Shown: positions 12,738 through 19,426 of the stretch, in pieces
How positions within the stretch are numbered: position 1 is the stretch's first letter
How the letters are laid out: each line of letters begins with the position of its first letter
Origin: Spirochaetaceae bacterium
GTDB lineage: Bacteria; Spirochaetota; Spirochaetia; Treponematales; Breznakiellaceae
Assembly (NCBI GenBank): GCA_031265015.1
Contig: JAISDG010000087.1
Span: 1 to 19,426 of the forward strand
Direction of reading: 5' to 3'
Length of the DNA stretch: 19,426 nucleotides
The notes under the pieces: model-generated
Told to the model about the DNA's origin: nothing
The model's input: only the letters and a program-made list of their open reading frames with translations
Database searches by the model: none
Position numbers and translations under genes: made by a program

Positions 12738-14348
12738 AAAAAGCGGATTCTTATCCTGGGGGCGGGAATTATGCAGGGACCCGCCATCCGGCGTGCCGGG
12801 GAAATGGGCCTGGAAACGGTGGTCGTCGACGGGGACCCCCAGGCTCCCCTGGCGGGGGAGGCGGATCGCTTTGAAGCCGTTGATTTGAAGGATATTCACG
12901 CCATCGAAAAACTGGCCCGAACCCTTAAAGAAGAGGGGGGGCTGGACGGGGTGATGACCGCGGGAACCGATTTTTCCGCCTCCGTAGCCTGGACCGCGGA
13001 AAAACTCGGCCTTCCGGGCATTTCCTACGAAACCGCCCTGGACGCTTCGGACAAGGAACGGATGCGCCGCCGCTTTGAGGAAGCGGGGCTTCCTTCCCCC
13101 GGCTTTGTTATCCTGACCGGAGCGGTCCCGGCGGCGCTGCCCTTTCCTTTTCCCGCGGTGGTAAAGCCGGTGGACAATATGGGGGCCCGGGGTTGCCGCC
13201 GGGTAGATTCCCCGGAGGAGCTGGGGACCGCGGCGGCGGAGGCCCTCAGGTTTTCCCGGTCAGGCCGGGTTATTGTGGAAGAATTCATGGAAGGGCCGGA
13301 ATTTTCCCTGGACGCGGTGGTATACCGGGGGGAAGTAACGATTTGCGGAGTGGCGGACCGGCACATTTTTTTCCCCCCCTATTTTATTGAAATGGGGCAT
13401 ACCATGCCCGCGGCTGTTTTCCCGGAAGACCGGGATGCCCTGACGGGGCTTTTTATCCGGGGTATCCGGGCCCTGGGGATCGACAACGGAGCCGCCAAGG
13501 GGGATCTCAAGCTGACTTCCAAAGGTCCCATGATAGGGGAGATCGCCGCCCGGCTTTCCGGGGGCTATATGTCCGGATGGACCTATCCCTACGCCTCCGG
13601 GGCCGATCCCGCCCGGGGGGCGGTATGCGCCGCCCTGGGGCTGCCTCCCGGGGGCCTGGAACCGGTCCGGAACTGGACCAGCGCCGAACGGGCCTTTATC
13701 TCCATTCCCGGGGTGGTCCGGGGCCTCTACGGCCTGGACAGGGCCCGGGGGGTTCCCGGCGTCAGGGACCTGTTCCTCCGGACCGCCCCGGGCCGGCGGC
13801 TCTTTTTCCCCGAAAATAACGTTTCCAAGGCGGGAAACGTTATTTCCGCCACGCCGGACCGGGGGACCGCCGCCGCCGCCGCGGAAAGCGCCGCCAGGGC
13901 GGTCCTTATCCGGCTCAAAGCGCCGGATAAGGAAACCGAAGCCTTTTTGGCAGGATCCACGGAACCCTTTCCGCCCCCGGCCTTTTCCTTTGACCCGGAA
14001 CTCCTGGCGGCGGTCCCCGAAATGACCGTTTTGCCGGAAAAGGCGTCCGGCGGCCCGGCGGAGCCGGTTACCCTGGTTCCCGTTCCCGCCCTGACCGGAT
14101 CGGATGAGCGGGACTACCAGGGCCGGACCGTCACGGAAACCCTGGAGGCGGTCCGGGAACTGACGGCCCTGGCCCTGCCGGAATATACCGGCCCTTTTCC
14201 GGCGGAAGATTCCTCTTCTCCGGGCCGCCGAATCCTGGGAAGAGAATTCTGGCGCGCCCTGATCCGGGGCGGTTACCAGGGGGCCGTTTACTACATTGAT
14301 TGTCTGTTCCCCCAGCAGGAAGGAGGCCGCGGTGAAAGTCTGGTCTAG
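12633..14348 (+). CDS. ATP-grasp ligase with repeat-built N-terminus
   Basis: This 571-residue protein has a pentapeptide-repeat leader (residues 1-35), then a pre-ATP-grasp domain beginning RILILGAGIMQGPAIRRA, and an ATP-grasp core with VVKPVDNMGARG (ATP-binding lysine region), IVEEFMEGPEFSLDAV and the metal-binding EIAARLSGGYMSG. It resembles the carbamoyl-phosphate synthetase-like ATP-grasp proteins that activate a carboxylate and join it to an amine or thiol. The last ~200 residues, after the core, include a low-complexity Pro/Ala linker and match nothing I recognise. GGAGG at 12622-12626 lies 6 bases before the ATG, so the repeat leader is probably translated. The substrate is unknown; a sugar acid or amino acid ligation in the glycan pathway is a guess from context. 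Confidence 0.8.
   Translation: MAEGFMAEGSITGGSVAENPMAEGSITGGSTVGGRKKRILILGAGIMQGPAIRRAGEMGLETVVVDGDPQAPLAGEADRFEAVDLKDIHAIEKLARTLKEEGGLDGVMTAGTDFSASVAWTAEKLGLPGISYETALDASDKERMRRRFEEAGLPSPGFVILTGAVPAALPFPFPAVVKPVDNMGARGCRRVDSPEELGTAAAEALRFSRSGRVIVEEFMEGPEFSLDAVVYRGEVTICGVADRHIFFPPYFIEMGHTMPAAVFPEDRDALTGLFIRGIRALGIDNGAAKGDLKLTSKGPMIGEIAARLSGGYMSGWTYPYASGADPARGAVCAALGLPPGGLEPVRNWTSAERAFISIPGVVRGLYGLDRARGVPGVRDLFLRTAPGRRLFFPENNVSKAGNVISATPDRGTAAAAAESAARAVLIRLKAPDKETEAFLAGSTEPFPPPAFSFDPELLAAVPEMTVLPEKASGGPAEPVTLVPVPALTGSDERDYQGRTVTETLEAVRELTALALPEYTGPFPAEDSSSPGRRILGREFWRALIRGGYQGAVYYIDCLFPQQEGGRGESLV
13814..13845 (+). other. Perfect 13-bp intragenic hairpin in the ATP-grasp gene
   Basis: Arms 13814-13826 (AAATAACGTTTCC) and 13833-13845 are exact reverse complements around the loop AAGGCG. 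It lies in frame, encoding part of NNVSKAGNVIS, and is more AT-rich than the surrounding gene. No U-tract beyond three bases follows, so it is not a standard terminator. Function unknown. Confidence 0.7.
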
Positions 14349-15396
14349 AGCCCTGCCGGCGCTGTTCCTCTGCATCCTGGTTTCGGGCCGGCTTTTTGCC
14401 CAGCATCCCGAAAAAAGCTATTCCCTGGACGAAACCCTCCGGGAAACGGGAACAACCCTGGTCTGGGATCCCTTTTTTTCCTCCGGCGCCCTGGAAGCGG
14501 GGGATCACCGGATCAAATTTTATACCGGTCCCGCCGGGGAGGAGGGGCCGGTTCTGCTGGACGGCAGGGAAGTTATCACCCTGGCCCTTCCCTACATTGA
14601 CGGAAACAGCCTCCGTTTTCCCGAAACCTTTGTGGTTTCGGCAAAGCGGGCCTTTTCTTCCGCGGAGGAGACGGACAAAACCCGGTTCCGGATAGCGGCG
14701 ATCATCGTGGATCCCGGCCACGGGGGCAGGGATTCCGGCGCGGTGGGGACCCACACCATTAACGGAAAGACCCTAAAATCGGTAGAAAAGGATATTACCC
14801 TGGCGGTTTCCAGGGATCTGTCCGGCCGGCTCAAGGCCGCGTATCCCGGAAAACGGATACTCCTGACCAGGACAGGGGATACCTATCCAACCCTGGAAGA
14901 ACGGGTCAACATCGCCAATACGGTGGCCCTGAAGGATAACGAAGCGATCATCTATGTATCGATCCACGCCAACGCGTCCCTGAACAAAACCGCCCGGGGT
15001 TATGAGGTCTGGCATCTTCCCCCGGAGACCAAACGGGAGCTGATAGACCGGGAAAAATACGCCGATTCCAAGGAAGTTATACATATCCTCAATGCCATGC
15101 TGGAGGATGAATTTACCTCCGAAAGTACCCGGATAGGCAGATTTATTTTGAACCGCTTCCAGGAATCCCTGGGCGGCAGTATCCCCTCCCGGGGGCTTAA
15201 GGCGGAAAACTGGTATGTGGTCCGGAACGCCCGGATGCCCGCGGTTCTGGTGGAACTGGGTTTTGTCAGCAGTCCCGAGGATGCCCGGCTTATGGCGGAT
15301 GAAAGCTACTTGAAACGTTATTCCGAAGCGTTATATAAAGGAATAGCGGATTTTGTAGCGGAATTCGAACAATCCGGGGGATATATCGCTCCGTAA
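14332..15396 (+). CDS. N-acetylmuramoyl-L-alanine amidase (Amidase_3)
   Basis: This enzyme cuts the amide bond between N-acetylmuramic acid and the stem peptide of peptidoglycan. The 354-residue protein begins with a signal peptide (KVWSRALPALFLCILVSGRLFAQ), then a divergent N-terminal region to about residue 110, then the Amidase_3 domain: IIVDPGHGGRDSGAVG (zinc His), KSVEKDITLAVS (zinc Glu), VSIHANAS (zinc His) and VLVELGFVSSPEDA (catalytic Glu). The GTG at 14332 is chosen because GAAGGAGG (14319-14326) lies 5 bases upstream and it gives a clean signal peptide; a longer frame from 14296 adds 12 implausible residues. It overlaps the ATP-grasp gene by 17 bases. The GerMN gene and flaA follow, which suggests a role in cell separation or in wall remodelling around periplasmic flagella. 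Confidence 0.92.
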   Translation: MKVWSRALPALFLCILVSGRLFAQHPEKSYSLDETLRETGTTLVWDPFFSSGALEAGDHRIKFYTGPAGEEGPVLLDGREVITLALPYIDGNSLRFPETFVVSAKRAFSSAEETDKTRFRIAAIIVDPGHGGRDSGAVGTHTINGKTLKSVEKDITLAVSRDLSGRLKAAYPGKRILLTRTGDTYPTLEERVNIANTVALKDNEAIIYVSIHANASLNKTARGYEVWHLPPETKRELIDREKYADSKEVIHILNAMLEDEFTSESTRIGRFILNRFQESLGGSIPSRGLKAENWYVVRNARMPAVLVELGFVSSPEDARLMADESYLKRYSEALYKGIADFVAEFEQSGGYIAP

Positions 15397-15416
15397 TCAA
15401 CACCGAAAGGCAGATC

Positions 15417-15896
15417 ATGGTATTTTTTAAGCAGATCCGCCGCCTTGTGTACCTGGCGGCCCTAACGGTTTTTGCCTTTTTTGAGCTGTTCCATTCGGGA
15501 ATGGTCAGGCGGACCTTTGAATTTTATACCTACGGCGGGGATCCGGTGGTAGAAGACCGGATGCTCCACAAGAGTTCTTCCGCGGAACTGAATATCAAAC
15601 AGTACGTGGAAGAACTGATGCTGGGTCCCGTTTCGGTGGATTTTGCCCCCCTGATTACCAAGGGGACAAAGCTCCGGTCTTTTATGTACCGGGATGGTAC
15701 GGTCTACGCCGATTTTTCCGGCGACGCGGTCCTGCCGGTCCACAACAGGCAGCCGCTGTTTGACGGGTTCCTCGGCCTGAACCGGAATATCCGGCGGAAT
15801 TTCCACGCCGTTTCGGACGTCAGGCTTTTTGTTAACGGAAACGAAGTTTTTTTGGGAGAATTTGAGAAAATCTTTGGCCCAGATCAGCGGAATTAG
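15417..15896 (+). CDS. GerMN-domain membrane-anchored protein
   Basis: This 159-residue protein has an N-terminal membrane anchor or uncleaved signal (residues about 8-25, RLVYLAALTVFAFFELF) and an extracytoplasmic GerMN domain: IKQYVEELMLGP, LITKGTKLRSFMYRDGTVYADFSGDAV and NIRRNFHAVSDVRLFVNGNEV. GerMN domains occur in the sporulation protein GerM and in envelope proteins of non-sporulating bacteria, often next to amidases, and are thought to act in wall-associated complexes. The ATG at 15417 has AAAGG just upstream and follows the amidase stop by 20 bases. The spirochaete does not sporulate as far as known, so a wall or periplasmic-flagella role is likelier. Confidence 0.8.
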   Translation: MVFFKQIRRLVYLAALTVFAFFELFHSGMVRRTFEFYTYGGDPVVEDRMLHKSSSAELNIKQYVEELMLGPVSVDFAPLITKGTKLRSFMYRDGTVYADFSGDAVLPVHNRQPLFDGFLGLNRNIRRNFHAVSDVRLFVNGNEVFLGEFEKIFGPDQRN

Positions 15897-15907
15897 CCGA
15901 TAAGGTA

Positions 15908-15935
15908 TTGACAAACTATTAGGAGATCGTATATT
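15908..15935 (+). promoter_or_regulatory. Sigma-70 promoter of flaA
   Basis: TTGACA (15908-15913) and TATATT (15930-15935) are 16 bases apart in an AT-rich gap. A small dyad, GAGAT (15923-15927) and ATCTC (15943-15947), straddles the -10 box and could be an operator. The use of a housekeeping-type promoter agrees with reports that treponemal flaA genes are transcribed separately from class sigma-28 flagellins. Confidence 0.65.
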
Positions 15936-15984
15936 TTTATGTATCTCTAATTTTAATTTATCTGGTTATGTAAAGGAGCTGTGA

Positions 15985-17043
15985 ATGAAACGAATATTCA
16001 TTCTTTTAACCATCGCCCTGGCGGCTGTTGGACTGTTTGCCGAAGAAGCGGTTCTTATTGACTTCACAAAGCTCGGCGCGGATATTCTTGCCCCCGCTCC
16101 GGAAGATGGGCAGGAGCCGCAGAATACCCAAAACCGGGCGACCATCATGGATTATGGCGCCGTGGCGGGGGGCAGTTTTACCAACGATCAAAAGCAGATC
16201 ATGAAAACTTCCCTGGCCCTACGGAACTGGAATATTACGCTGGCTTCTTCTTCCAGAACCGTCAACCGCGAAGTGCTTACCTATGCCGACGAGGCCCAGT
16301 CCAAGCAGTACGGCACGGTGCTCGGTATCAGGGTCAACTTCCCCACGGAACCCTGGAATTCCTGGGCTTTGATCAAGCCGCCCTTTGAAATTCCCGCCTT
16401 TGAGCCCGCCGGCGAAGTGGACGATGACGGTAATGTTACCGCCGCTACCAATTCGCGCCTTTCCCGCTTTGAAGGCCCCGAAGACGAGAACGGCAGGCCC
16501 CAGTACGGCCTGGGCGTTGTCAAGAATGTGGGAACCGTCAAATCCATAGCCGTTAACGTATACGGCCTTCAGTTTCCCCACAGCCTTTCGGTTATCCTTA
16601 TCGACAGCGAAGGGAACGAGAAAACCATGCACATGGGGTATCTGAATTTTGACGGCTGGGCCGAACTGTACTGGCAGAACCCCGCCTATGTATCCCAAGT
16701 GCGGAACCGGGAACTCAGGCTTTATCCCCTGTATCCTACGACCACTCCCTTTGTTAAGTTCGGCGGCTTCCTGATTAAGCGGGACGGCGACAAGGCCGGC
16801 GGAGACTTTGTCGGGTATTTCCGGGATGTCAAGATTATCTACGACAAGGCCGTTCTTGAGGCCGAGCCGGATATCGACAATGAAGGCCTGTGGCACATCA
16901 TTCAGGATCGTGAAACCGCCAAGAAGAAGTGGGAAATGAGCCGCTTCGGACAGCAGCAGATCCTCCGTTATCTGGAACAGCAAAAGCAGGCTACCGAAAG
17001 CAGCTTTACTCCTTCCCCGACGGTTGAAGGCGGTCAGAATTAA
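15985..17043 (+). CDS. flaA: Flagellar filament outer-layer (sheath) protein FlaA
   Basis: FlaA forms the sheath around the FlaB core of spirochaete periplasmic flagella and affects filament stiffness. The 352-residue precursor starts with a cleavable signal peptide (MKRIFILLTIALAAVGLFAE), as expected for export to the periplasm rather than by the flagellar type III route. Family features include IDFTKLGADILAP, the NREVLTYADEAQSKQYGTVLGIRVNFP region, YGLQFPHSLSVILIDSEGNEKTMHMGYLNFDGWAELYWQNPAYV and the DFVGYFRDVKIIYDKA strand. AAAGGAG (15972-15978) is 6 bases before the ATG. It is a single-gene unit with its own promoter and terminator. The acidic tail, rich in Gln and Ser, is less conserved. 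Confidence 0.95.
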   Translation: MKRIFILLTIALAAVGLFAEEAVLIDFTKLGADILAPAPEDGQEPQNTQNRATIMDYGAVAGGSFTNDQKQIMKTSLALRNWNITLASSSRTVNREVLTYADEAQSKQYGTVLGIRVNFPTEPWNSWALIKPPFEIPAFEPAGEVDDDGNVTAATNSRLSRFEGPEDENGRPQYGLGVVKNVGTVKSIAVNVYGLQFPHSLSVILIDSEGNEKTMHMGYLNFDGWAELYWQNPAYVSQVRNRELRLYPLYPTTTPFVKFGGFLIKRDGDKAGGDFVGYFRDVKIIYDKAVLEAEPDIDNEGLWHIIQDRETAKKKWEMSRFGQQQILRYLEQQKQATESSFTPSPTVEGGQN

Positions 17044-17055
17044 CCTGATGCTATA

Positions 17056-17110
17056 ACAGGGATAAAAAAGCTGTCTGAAAAGTACTTTCAGGCAGCTTTT
17101 TTTATCCTGT
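17056..17110 (+). terminator. Rho-independent terminator after flaA
   Basis: A long stem pairs AAAAAAGCTGTCTGAAA (from 17064) with TTTCAGGCAGCTTTTTT (from 17086) around AGTAC, and pairing extends outward through ACAGG and CCTGT. The symmetric A- and T-runs make it able to work in both directions. Confidence 0.9.
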
Positions 17111-17133
17111 AACTGTAAACGGGCAGTAAAATT

Positions 17134-18360
17134 ATGGATTACCAGCTTCCGGACCGGAATTTATTCAAGGAGCGGTACGAGCAGACTTCGGGTTCCCGGG
17201 ATCACATCATCAGGGAACTGATAGAAGCTGTGGAAAAGGCGGTCTATCCCCTGGCTTCCCGGCCCACGGTCAAGGGCCGGGTTAAGGGTTTTACCAGTTA
17301 CTATAAAAAGTACCTCAAACTCCTCAAGATCACTCCGGGAACGGAGCCGGTTATTACCGATCTAATCGCCCTCCGGGTAATCTGTCCTTTTTTGGAAGAT
17401 CTAACCGAGGTAGAAAGCCTGCTCCGGGAGTGTTTTAGTATTACCGAACTGGACCGGAAGGGGGCCCATTTTAGCTTTAAGGAATTTGGCTATGAATCGG
17501 TCCATTTGCTGGTAGAAATCCCGGAGGCGTTGATTGAAAAATGGGGAGACTGCGGCTCGAGGCAGGCGGAAATTCAAATCAGGACCATTTTGCAGGATGC
17601 CTGGGCCGAGGTAGAGCACGAGCTGGTATATAAGGCGGAATTTACCCCCTTCGACGAGCCTCTGAAGCGTAAACTGGCGGCGGTTAACGCCAGTTTAAGC
17701 CTCGCGGACAGCATTTTTCAGGAAATCCGGATTTACCAGCGTCAGTTGAACAGCGAGCTTGGGAAACGCCGGGATTCCTTTTTTCGCAAAATCGAAGAGG
17801 CTACCGACGGCCTCCTCTTTGGGCCGGAAAAGGATGAGGATGACGGCTTTAACGAAAATCCTCTGCCCCCGGATGATCGGGCGACCATTGACGATTTACT
17901 CCTCAACGCCCTCTATGCCCACAATAAAAGCCGTTTTTCCGAGGCGGCTTCTTTTTACAGCCGTATTCTGGAGATGAAGACCGCCGGGGGCATCCGTTCC
18001 CTGATCTACAAACACCGGGGAATGGCCTATTTTGCCCAGTCCAGGTATGAAGAGGCCATTGAGGATTTTACCAAATCCCTGGAAACGGATCCCGCATCCT
18101 ATAAATCAGCCTATTACCGGGGGGTGGTAAAGTCGGTACTCAGGCTCTATCCCGGGGCAATAGAGGATTTTACCCTTTCCCTGAAAATCAATCCTTACCA
18201 GAATTTTACCTTTTACCGCCGGGGCCAGGCCTATTACCATCTGGAGGATTATCCCGCCGCCCTGGCGGACTGCGAGGCTTCCCTGGCCCTGGATCCCGGG
18301 TTTTCCGGCGCAATCCGGTTCAGGACCCTCCTGCAGAATAAATTAAAAATGCTGGGATAA
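17134..18360 (+). CDS. RelA/SpoT-domain alarmone synthetase fused to TPR repeats
   Basis: This 408-residue cytosolic protein carries a single (p)ppGpp synthetase domain at residues 1-220 and no HD hydrolase. Motifs in order: RVKGFTSYYKKYLK (49-62), DLIALRVICPF (76-86), FGYESVHLLVEIP (118-130) and EIQIRTILQDAWAEVEHELVYK (146-167), which contain the residues for ATP and GDP/GTP binding. After a linker, residues about 255-405 form four TPR units (AASFYSRIL, YEEAIEDFTKSLETDP, YPGAIEDFTLSLKINP, YPAALADCEASLALDP). Bacterial small alarmone synthetases are normally short, so the TPR tail suggests partner binding or regulation. The ATG at 17134 follows the flaA terminator; no strong ribosome binding site is seen. 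It could also make another pyrophosphorylated nucleotide. Confidence 0.88.
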   Translation: MDYQLPDRNLFKERYEQTSGSRDHIIRELIEAVEKAVYPLASRPTVKGRVKGFTSYYKKYLKLLKITPGTEPVITDLIALRVICPFLEDLTEVESLLRECFSITELDRKGAHFSFKEFGYESVHLLVEIPEALIEKWGDCGSRQAEIQIRTILQDAWAEVEHELVYKAEFTPFDEPLKRKLAAVNASLSLADSIFQEIRIYQRQLNSELGKRRDSFFRKIEEATDGLLFGPEKDEDDGFNENPLPPDDRATIDDLLLNALYAHNKSRFSEAASFYSRILEMKTAGGIRSLIYKHRGMAYFAQSRYEEAIEDFTKSLETDPASYKSAYYRGVVKSVLRLYPGAIEDFTLSLKINPYQNFTFYRRGQAYYHLEDYPAALADCEASLALDPGFSGAIRFRTLLQNKLKMLG

Positions 18361-18450
18361 GAAGGCGGCGAAATTTAAGGCTGCTTTTCCGGAAACTGAA
18401 ATTTTGGGAAGCCCCACTAAAAAATTTGTCAAAAAAAGAACGGAGTATCA

Positions 18451-18479
18451 TTGACAGATATAATGGCTCTGAATACAAT
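18451..18479 (+). promoter_or_regulatory. Near-consensus promoter of the outer-membrane protein gene, with long leader
   Basis: TTGACA (18451-18456) and TACAAT (18474-18479) have the ideal 17-base spacing, predicting a start near 18486 and an 84-base leader. The leader contains a dyad ATACGA (18497-18502) with TCGTAT (18529-18534) and a direct repeat TATGTTAA (18487-18494, 18532-18539). This suggests strong transcription with a structured 5' leader. No clear terminator for the preceding gene was seen in 18361-18450. Confidence 0.75.
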
Positions 18480-18569
18480 AATTATATATGTTAAGAATAC
18501 GACTTGACGGCGCTGTCTGGCCGAGGCTTCGTATGTTAAAAATCTGTATTTTTTTGTAGGAGAAAAACG

Positions 18570-19268
18570 ATGAAAAAGCTTTTATTGTTATTGGCAGTCT
18601 TGATTCTTGCCGGCGGCATGGTTTTTGCCCAGGACGAAGGAGACGCCGCTCCCGCCGGAGAAAAACCGGAACTGTTTGATCTGGAAGTCTCGGCGGGTTT
18701 TCCCGTTCACTGGACCAACAGTGAACATGATAATACCGGTGTTCTTAGAGAGGACAAATCGGTAACCGCCAATACCGCCCTGGGGGTGGCCCTGCTTTTT
18801 AATTTTACCAGGAAGGTAGGTCTTACCCTGGACGCTGACTTTTTCTTTGGCGGCAAGCTGGCGGGGATTTCCAGTCCCAGTTCGGATCACAATTCCCTTT
18901 TTGGGGTCAACGCCCTGCTGGGTCCGGTAATCTATATTTATAACGGCAGCTTCCTGAGGGTTCCCCTGGCCCTGGGCGTTCATGTATATTACTTCAGCGA
19001 TGATCTGTGGATCCCCCAGGTTAGTGCAGGTACTGATGTTTGGCTCAAGAGAAGGGACCTCCAGTTCGGCCCCGGCGCCTATATCGGCGTCCAGTTCCAC
19101 TTTAACAACAACATCTATATTTTCAGCCGCACCAGCGTGGCCGTTGACGTCCTGCGCTGGCACCAGGAGAAAGGTTATATAGGCGGTGTTGAAATTGACG
19201 AGAGCGAATTTGAGCTGGCCTTTGGCTGGGAAATCAAGCCCGCTATCGGACTCGGGATAAAGTTCTAA
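18570..19268 (+). CDS. Outer-membrane beta-barrel protein
   Basis: This 232-residue precursor has a signal peptide (MKKLLLLLAVLILAGGMVFAQ) and a mature part rich in alternating hydrophobic and polar residues with many Gly, Tyr and Phe: LEVSAGFPVHW, ALGVALLFNFTRKVGLTLDADFFF, GPVIYIYNGSFLRVPLALGVHVYYF, YIGVQFHFNNNIYIFSRTSVAVDV and the final AIGLGIKF with a terminal Phe, as in barrels recognised by BamA. The number of strands (about eight) resembles small OmpA- or OmpW-like barrels; treponemal families such as DUF2715 are a possible home, but I cannot assign one. TAGGAG precedes the ATG by 7 bases. A strong promoter, structured leader and own terminator suggest high, regulated expression. Confidence 0.78.
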   Translation: MKKLLLLLAVLILAGGMVFAQDEGDAAPAGEKPELFDLEVSAGFPVHWTNSEHDNTGVLREDKSVTANTALGVALLFNFTRKVGLTLDADFFFGGKLAGISSPSSDHNSLFGVNALLGPVIYIYNGSFLRVPLALGVHVYYFSDDLWIPQVSAGTDVWLKRRDLQFGPGAYIGVQFHFNNNIYIFSRTSVAVDVLRWHQEKGYIGGVEIDESEFELAFGWEIKPAIGLGIKF

Positions 19269-19289
19269 ACTAAAAAAACGTTGACGGTA

Positions 19290-19318
19290 AAAGGGCTTCC
19301 CGGAGGAAGCCCTTTTTT
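19290..19318 (+). terminator. Rho-independent terminator after the outer-membrane protein gene
   Basis: AAAGGGCTTCC (19290-19300) and its complement GGAAGCCCTTT (19305-19315) form a GC-rich stem with a CGGA loop, followed by a T run ending at 19318. It lies 21 bases after the stop codon and is followed immediately by intron sequence. Confidence 0.92.
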
Positions 19319-19319
19319 A

Positions 19320-19426
19320 GTGCGCCCAGCATGGGCAGTAACTTGGCGGTGAAAGTCCGCTACACGCTTGGCAGTAGGAAGTGTTAGCCAAAGGCAAGGG
19401 TGTCCATCGTGAGGTGGAATCTGAAG
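19320..19426 (+). mobile_element. Group IIC intron, 5' end (continues beyond the window)
   Basis: From 19320 the sequence starts GTGCG, the group II 5' splice signal, and shows a run of domain I helices: GCCCAGCATGGGC (19324-19336), GCGG-TGAAAGT-CCGC, GGCAAGGGTGTCC and CCATCGTGAGGTGG, followed by AATCTGAAG. Order and sequence closely match the domain I start of the Oceanobacillus iheyensis group IIC intron. The upstream exon is the U-tract of an intrinsic terminator, the preferred target of class C introns. Only 107 bases are visible; domains II-VI and any reverse transcriptase lie outside, so completeness and mobility cannot be judged. Confidence 0.9.

Noticed and set aside
13260..14375. 371-codon open frame on the minus strand opposite the ATP-grasp gene
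   Set aside because: Low-complexity Gly/Pro/Arg composition, no recognisable domain, and the + strand frame has clear ATP-grasp motifs.
18361..18450. Terminator for the RelA-TPR gene
   Set aside because: Only poorly matched arms (GGCTGC.../...GAAGCC) and A-rich sequence are visible, with no stable stem followed by a T run.

Overview
This window reads as a piece of a spirochaete chromosome, most likely from the Treponema-like lineages (Treponemataceae, Breznakiellaceae and relatives). The strongest markers are a FlaA flagellar sheath protein (15985-17043), a protein of the spirochaete-restricted spiro-SPASM type (7594-9222), and the amidase, GerMN, flaA gene order. Coding DNA is GC-rich, with many CCGG, GGGG and CCCC runs, while promoters and spacers are AT-rich. 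Every complete gene lies on the + strand; only the first 45 bases hold the start of a divergent minus-strand gene. Genus and species cannot be decided from the sequence alone.

Region 1 (1-6383) is a compact housekeeping operon: RNA polymerase omega (rpoZ), tRNA dimethylallyltransferase (miaA), a 29-residue basic AURKAIP1/COX24-like protein, a dihydropteroate synthase (folP) with altered substrate loops, the diadenylate cyclase CdaA with its YbbR-type partner, holo-ACP synthase (acpS), a DUF2225 zinc-binding protein, and tRNA pseudouridine synthase A (truA). From folP to truA the genes overlap or sit a few bases apart. An elaborate nested inverted repeat (434-525) lies between rpoZ and miaA. 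truA carries an in-frame 15-bp tandem repeat.

Region 2 (6384-7593) looks like an accessory insertion with its own promoter. It holds an AbiEii/AbiGii-type nucleotidyltransferase and an upstream partner whose reading frames overlap by 116 bases, followed by a palindromic, repeat-like noncoding patch.

Region 3 (7594-15896) is the most unusual part. It is an overlapping operon of a spiro-SPASM protein with a nucleotidyltransferase-like N-terminus, a GT2-like glycosyltransferase, an SpsF-like cytidylyltransferase, a PseG-like protein fused to a methyltransferase (with an apparent single-base frameshift at a C6 tract and a G8 tract near its start), an ATP-grasp ligase beginning with seven 15-bp repeat units, an N-acetylmuramoyl-L-alanine amidase and a GerMN protein. 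The set suggests synthesis and transfer of an activated, possibly nonulosonate-like sugar. Its position next to flaA makes flagellar or other envelope glycan decoration the leading, still inferred, hypothesis.

Region 4 (15897-19426) holds flaA with its own promoter and a strong terminator, a RelA/SpoT-type alarmone synthetase domain fused to TPR repeats, and an outer-membrane beta-barrel protein with a near-consensus promoter and terminator. The 5' end of a group IIC intron sits directly after the U-tract of that terminator, which is the classic target of that intron class. The intron runs off the window.
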